Assembly (NCBI GenBank): GCA_003008705.1
Contig: PDUO01000020.1
Location: 250,817 to 314,816 of the forward strand
Source of the DNA: Pezicula radicicola
Lineage: Eukaryota > Ascomycota > Leotiomycetes > Helotiales > Dermateaceae
DNA length: 64,000 nucleotides
Reading direction: 5' to 3'
Shown here: one piece after another, positions 58,540-64,000 of the stretch
Layout of the letters: the number at the start of each line of letters is the position of its first letter
Position numbering within the stretch: position 1 is the first letter of the stretch
Position numbers and translations under genes: made by a program
Notes under the pieces: generated by a model
What the model was told of the DNA's origin: nothing
Databases searched by the model: none
The model's input: only the letters and a program-made list of their open reading frames with translations

Positions 58540-60455
58540 TTTGAACGAGTGTATCTAAAACCAGAGCTTTCTGTAACCGGCCAGCGGTGGTTAGCAAAGG
58601 CGTATTCCAGACAAAATTGTGATGCTTGCAATTGAGCAGGCAAAGGATTGAAAAGAGAGCGTTTTCTTCAAGAACACAGAGCGCAGACAGGAGGCCCATC
58701 GCGTTATCTACCGTACTACAACAGGGCGGGCACATCCCGTTCAAATTCCTCGTGGCACCACAATCAAACCACAACAAAGGCGTGTTTTGGAATTGTAGTA
58801 GCGTACCTTTCTTGTGGTCACTATAACAGCCTTAGGAATGCCCTTAAGGAACAAACGGAGACCGGACTTTTGCTTGGAAGGAATGTAGATCGTCTAGACG
58901 CGAGCGCAGGAACGAGAGTCTGTCTAGCGTAAGGAATGCAGGACGGGAGAGATCGTGAAAGCGTTGAGATGATTCGTAGCTTTGGCTTTCTATAAAGAGT
59001 GGAAGGTGTTTCCCCAAGAGATAGGAAGAAACAGTGTAGACGTAGATACGTAAATCGTGAGGTCGTTGGTTCGCGAGAGTGAGGGTGAGGGTGAGGGTGA
59101 GGTGAAGAGAGGGAGGGAAGGAAGGCTAAAGCTTGGAAACCTGGGATACGGGCAAGGATCTCTCGCTTGGGGAAGGGAGGTAGGGCAGAGAGTCAAGACT
59201 GGAGACCTGAGAGAAATTGGGCAACGCATCAAACGTCAACACTTCACCGTCTCACAGCCTGGAAATATGGGAATGTGGAAACATATTCCCCGTGCGTCTT
59301 CACAGTTCTGGTAATATATTTGCCCTGTACAGCACAGCACAGCACAACAAGTAGGAACGGGAGTATGCATACAGACAGGGCAGTTGCACCAGTCCAAAGC
59401 AATGCTTACTTCCTACCAGGCAAGGAACAGTCTAGAATAACATGTCTCATTCGTATTTTGTCAAAGTCATGACCACATCACCATCTCATCGGTGTGGACA
59501 GTAGCGACGCAACTGAGTGGGCCATCTCATCTCCAGATCTCCCGGATTTCAGGTCCCAGAACCAAGAATAAAAACGAGCCGGAGTCCACGCCTCGACGAC
59601 CACGTATTTTCGTAGTCATCTCATCTCGTCTCTTTGGTTCCTCATCTCCTCGTATCCTCAGCCAGTGGTCTTTACGTATCATACTCGTACTGTACATACT
59701 GTACCTTCCAGGCTTCAACATCACAGACCAAGTGATAAGCAAAGAGCAGCTCATCGGCATCAGCAGATTCAGCACATCGCGAATCGTCACCAACTCTTGG
59801 CGATCTCTCTCTCTTCCATGCCCCTCCCTGCTCGTACTCTTCTTCATTTCTCTTTCGGTTTCTTTCTGTTCCAAGTCTTGTCTCATACTTCGTTTTCTCC
59901 ATCTTCCTTTCTCTCCCTCATCGTTTGTAGCAGTCTGGTAATTTAAAAAAAATCCACGCAAAGGAAAGCAGGACCCAGTTTCATCGTCATCCGCAATGCA
60001 TAAAACCCCTGTCGCTTCTCAGATGAACCGTACCTCCGTATGCGATCGTTGTGTGATTGGTGCAAGCCATTCAGGTACGAGCGGTTGTTCCTGGCCTAAG
60101 ATTTAGACTCACCGTCTTCGGGTTCTGCCGGCGATGCATCATCACAATAATAGTTGGTCACGTGGCATTACTCTGATGTTGCACCAATAGCGACGAAAGA
60201 TGTGCTCACTTCTTAAGACCTACTAGGATGTAGCAAGCCATTTCTATTGATACAAAGGCATCTATTGCTACAAGGTTCTAATTAAACATTAACCCAATGC
60301 GTGCAAGCATCTCAGGCACCTTTGGAACCCATCATCACCAACCCGTCAACGCCTATGGCCCAACATATCATAAGGACCATTGTCGACCAGCAACCACGGG
60401 TCCAAATCTAACCATAGGCCACTGTAGACAAACGAAAATGAAGAAAAATGCCCAT
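58540..60455. other. 1.9-kb region upstream of the GH17 gene
   Basis: Contains the GH17 promoter and the LCB1 3' UTR. There are four tandem GTGAGG units at 59079-59102 and long pyrimidine-rich runs around 59800-59930. Open frames here lack family character and are taken as chance. Confidence 0.4.
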
Positions 60456-62262
60456 CTACTTCTCAGTAGGCACAGCGAGTTTAGCACTCGACTTCCTCGT
60501 CATTACTTTCGTGATGGCATGTCTGATGACCACACCGGCCTTCTCAATCTCTTTCTTGCTTAGCCCAGTCGTGATGCATACTTTGAGTGCAGGTTGTAGC
60601 TTCCACTCTGTGTCCTTGGCCGTACTGTTTGGTGCTACGGGCATGCTCTTCAGTCTTGTTATAAGGACGCCATTGGCCAGAGTCTACCATAAAGTTAGTA
60701 AGATCAGGAATGCGGCAATAGGTTCATGTGATTTACCTCATCAACACATTCTTGTAATAGTCGTTCTTGCTCATCAATCGTCAGGCCACGAGAGTTAACA
60801 AAATGGGGCTTGAGAACGAGTAGCATGATTGGGTTTTCTGGCGCGCTAGTACAGTAAACCCAATCACTCCGAGGATCCAGTTGAGCACGCATAGAGTTGA
60901 TATTCTCTCGACATTGAACTAAGATTTCCGGGTTCGTCTGAATCATATTGAGCGTTTCACTAGCTGTGGTAGCAAGCATAGCAGGAAGAGCGGCCGAGAA
61001 GGTGTAAGCTGCAGCTGAGATGCGTTGATGTTCAACAACATCAATTGCACCGGCGCAGAATCCACCACCCGCACACAAAGGACCAGCGAGAGAGCCAATA
61101 AGCATGTCGACTTGGGTGGCATCAACATTTTGGGCTTCTGTAAGACCTCGGCCAGTTCTGCCGAGTACACCAAATGACCACGTCTCGTCGAGCATTAGGC
61201 GGAATTTGTACCGATGCTTGAGCTCAATCTGTAATTCCATTAGCAAAGCTAGAAAGATATCGAAGTATTGAGCATTTACAATTTTGGGAAGATCAACACA
61301 ATCACCAACGGTTTCAAACAAACCCTCAGTAACAATAAAGCGTCTAGTTAATGGCTTCTTCGCCTGCCTTCTAACAACCTTTTGCAAAACCCTTTCCAGA
61401 TCGAGCATATCATTATGGTCATAATACTCGACCGTGCTTCTGCAAATCTGCAATCCCTTTCTAATAGCATAATTGACCGCTCGATCGGCAACAATGATAT
61501 CCCCTCTTTTACAGAAAGCGGGAATAACACTAGATATCGTAGAAAAGGCTTGAGCGTATACGATGCATCCCTCAGTACCTAAGCAAGAGGCTAGATCCGC
61601 CTCGATCTTCATGTGCACATCTTGCGTTCCGTAAAATTGAGCAGGGCCACATGGCCCAACCCCATAAGTTCGAAGGGTTTGAATGGCTTTCTCTTTGACC
61701 TGATCATTTCCAGCGAAGTTATAGAAGTTATACGATGCGAGGTTCGTCACAGTTCGGCCGTTCGACAATTTGGACTTAGGACCCGTAGGACTGCATATTG
61801 TCAGCAACTCCGTCTTGAACCCCACCTCCTTTACCTAGGCCAATCCAAATAAAATTATTAGACATACCCAACAATGACTGGTAACTTCTCGTTCTCTGCC
61901 TCCTCAAAAGCAGTTTGCTTCGCAACAAGCGGCTCAGGAGTCCACTCGTCGACTAAATCATCAATCTCCTATTAATTGTCATCAGCATGGGCTCTTCTCC
62001 TATTCTTCTCCAACCACTGTTCCTAGAGACCAACCTCTTCAGTAAGCGTTACAAAGTTCTCGCGCGTGGAATATGAAGGTGCAAGCAGGTAGCGGACGAA
62101 GAAAATGACCAAGATGAGTTCAATGGCAGACCGGACAGGATCGTTTTGGTAGCTCGACTGGATGTAGCGGATGAGCATGGCCGAACCGGGAACCTTCTGA
62201 AAGACATCCTTGATCTCATCAACGGAGCGTACAAAAAGCTTCTGAGCATCTTGTAAATCCAT
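60456..62262 (-). CDS. LCB1: Serine palmitoyltransferase subunit 1 (Lcb1), 5 exons
   Basis: Exons 62262-62035, 61968-61868, 61790-61280, 61228-60737 and 60683-60456 give 519 residues. Lcb1 is the regulatory partner of Lcb2 in the first step of sphingolipid synthesis (serine plus palmitoyl-CoA), in the ER membrane. One membrane segment is near residues 45-65 (SAIELILVIFFVRYLLAP). The alpha-oxoamine-synthase fold shows LASYNFYNFAGND, YGVGPCGPAQFYGTQDVH, LPKIIELKHRYKFRLMLDET and SFGVLGRTGRGLTE. As in other Lcb1 proteins, the PLP lysine is not expected; the site region reads GSLAGPLCAGGGFCAG. Intron 1 has an unusual GTTGGT donor. An in-frame ATG 23 codons upstream is possible. Confidence 0.95.
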
Positions 62263-63285
62263 CTTGATGCAGGTATGCTGGGTTGGCAGGGAGAAGATTG
62301 CCAGTTGAGAGAGGGTCTTTCTTTGATTCAATTTCGCGCCGGCCCCCTGGTCGCGAAGTCGGTATTCAACGTGATCACGTGTCAGTGAAGCCGACTACCG
62401 TGTTGACTGCTGTGTGAGTGCTTATTTTGAAAGGCTGGTTATTAAGAGTAATAGCCTTGGGTAACCCTAATTTGACGGTTCTAAAACAATGTCTCATAGA
62501 CAAATATATACATTTCAACTAGTTAAAAGAATGAGTTAATGATATTAGGAAGTCCTGTGCCTGTAGTACCACTCTGTGAAAGCTATACTCAAAATCAAGT
62601 ATAGACACTTGTATATAAGAACTTACATAGGGGTGTAATACGTACATAGGTAAGTTTGACTTACATAGGAAACCTAGAGCAATTGGAAAATGCCACGGAG
62701 ATTCTAGTCAAAAGTCGTGCGAATACAGAGTATGAAGCCTGTAGATTACCGCTTAAGGAGCCTATAGGGCTCGGCCGCTTAGTGATTAAGTACTATAGTT
62801 GCCCTGCCAGCTTCCTCTGTGGAGTTTCGCTTAAAGGCACTATAATATCCTGTAACGAGAGTGGCTATTCGCCTATTAGTAGACGCTATAGCTACAGGCT
62901 ACGAAGTCTGTATTCGCTGCCAAGCATTTCAAGTGTTAATGGCTCACAGAGACTTCATCAGAGTACCACAGCTTCAACATTGGATTGCACAAGGTATTAT
63001 GTGTGTAAGCTTATATTATGATCATGCTGCATTACACAAATGCAACTGTTATCCAGCCGCGAATGCATCGCAAACCAGTGCAGATATGTTGGTCATTACA
63101 GGAAAACACGAGGTAAAAGAAATGAGAAACGCAATGTCTAAGCAGCCGTGTACCATGCAAACCCCAAAACAACAACTAAAACACGCCGTGCAAGGAAGAT
63201 GGCCACCCATCAACCAGAATTCATAATGTACTGCCTTTGCATCCTTTCTATTTTACAGCTTGGCAGCCATCTATACATAATCCAA
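62263..63285. other. Intergenic region LCB1 to FKS1 with an unexplained open stretch
   Basis: Promoter of LCB1 at the left and 3' UTR of FKS1 at the right. Between 62656 and 63226 two overlapping frames of about 120 codons stay open on the + strand. Their products have no family character I can name, so no gene is called. Confidence 0.4.
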
Positions 63286-64000
63286 CTAGAACAATTTAAT
63301 CATCTTCGCTGCCGCTGTTCCGGTCGCAGTAGACGTTGCGCTACTACCAGTTGCTCCGGTACCGGTCTGGTTATAATTCCGAGTATCATTGTTGTTCTGG
63401 CCATAAGGCTGGAACAGTTTCATTGGAATGTCAGTGACATAACTCTTCTTGAGAATCATGGAACCAGCAACAATCGGTCCAGCTATGAGTGCGAGGAAGA
63501 TGACGAGCATCACGAAGTAGAGTATTGCGTATCGGAGGACACGTCTCTTTCGGAGCTTCGATTGCTTCATAGAGTAAATCGGAGGACGGATTTGACGACT
63601 AGCGGCATAGTTAGTACAGTGTCATAAGGCGGAATTGTTATGTAAACAAACCTTGGACGGAGCCAAAACAGCATCATGGAATGAGCCTTATCCACCTTCG
63701 GGATACAGATTACAGGAAGCATTGAAAAAAGGATTACGTGACCAAGGACGAAGTCACCAGCGAACATTCCAAGTTCGGTAATCTTGCAAAGAAACTCTCT
63801 AGCAGGTTGGGAGAGAGAGTGCCACCCCATAGAGTACCATTTACCAGTCCAGAAAGCGATGTTAGAAGTGTCTGTCTTCATTTCTCTGGTCAGGGCCAAT
63901 GAGATGATCAGCTTATAGATGAATCTTTGAATAGCACCGGACGCGATCATTCCTAAGAGAGCCTTGGCAAAGACAAAGCCTTCCAAGAAGAACATGACCT
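63286..64000 (-). CDS. FKS1: 1,3-beta-glucan synthase catalytic subunit (Fks1, GT48), C-terminal part only
   Basis: Only the last part is in the window; the gene continues past position 64000. Blocks are 64000-63652 and 63598-63286 with a 53-nt intron; splicing gives [19 protein letters not shown]. Recognisable FKS C-terminal segments are [71 protein letters not shown] and the last membrane helix [21 protein letters not shown] Thr/Ser/Gly-rich tail closes the protein. Fks1 makes the main cell-wall glucan at the plasma membrane and is the target of echinocandins. Confidence 0.96.

Noticed and set aside
59492..59961. Overlapping open frames of 144-149 codons on both strands
   Set aside because: They are low-complexity Ser/Phe-rich or Glu/Arg-rich products of a pyrimidine-rich tract; probably promoter or UTR sequence of the GH17 gene.

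Overview
The window comes from a filamentous ascomycete (Pezizomycotina). The evidence is short spliceosomal introns (mostly 45-80 nt, GT..AG, with CTAAC/CTGAY-like branch sites), zinc-cluster and fungal-specific families (DUF6594, 2EXR-like, HOL1-type MFS, UsgS, INP1), and a beta-1,3-glucan synthase at the right edge. A leotiomycete (Helotiales-like) origin is my guess from general character only. I found 23 protein-coding genes, one decayed transporter copy, two copies of a MITE, one minisatellite and several short simple repeats. No tRNA, rRNA or CRISPR array was recognised.

Layout. Positions 1-34 kb are accessory: a GH105 pectin-side hydrolase; a 2EXR/TPR protein; a DUF6594 membrane protein; a retropepsin-like/coiled-coil protein; a zinc-finger/LRR-like protein; a HOL1-type MFS transporter divergent from a dihydroxybenzoate-decarboxylase-like amidohydrolase; a Myb-like protein with Lys-rich repeats; a 5'-truncated sugar transporter; a MoCo-sulfurase-like PLP enzyme without a MOSC domain; a SnoaL-like protein; then aldehyde dehydrogenase 1, a Zn2Cys6 regulator, a zinc alcohol dehydrogenase and aldehyde dehydrogenase 2. 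Positions 34.6-64 kb are mostly housekeeping: SKI3, INP1, usgS, formamidase, RSC1/2-type bromodomain-BAH protein, ribosomal protein uS10, CUE3, OTU1, a GH17 cell-wall protein, LCB1 and the 3' end of FKS1.

How parts may work together (inference). ALDH1, the Zn2Cys6 factor, ADH and ALDH2 lie together over about 9.5 kb and look like a small alcohol-to-acid oxidation module with its own regulator. The MFS/decarboxylase pair shares one divergent promoter and could handle an aromatic acid. The MITE copies sit inside ALDH1 intron 3 and between the regulator and ADH. Their interiors carry an 18-bp period that also forms the minisatellite at 11.2-11.6 kb and several relics elsewhere.

Exon models were derived by hand from splice motifs, reading frame and family expectation. 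All lengths given are for these models and need transcript confirmation.
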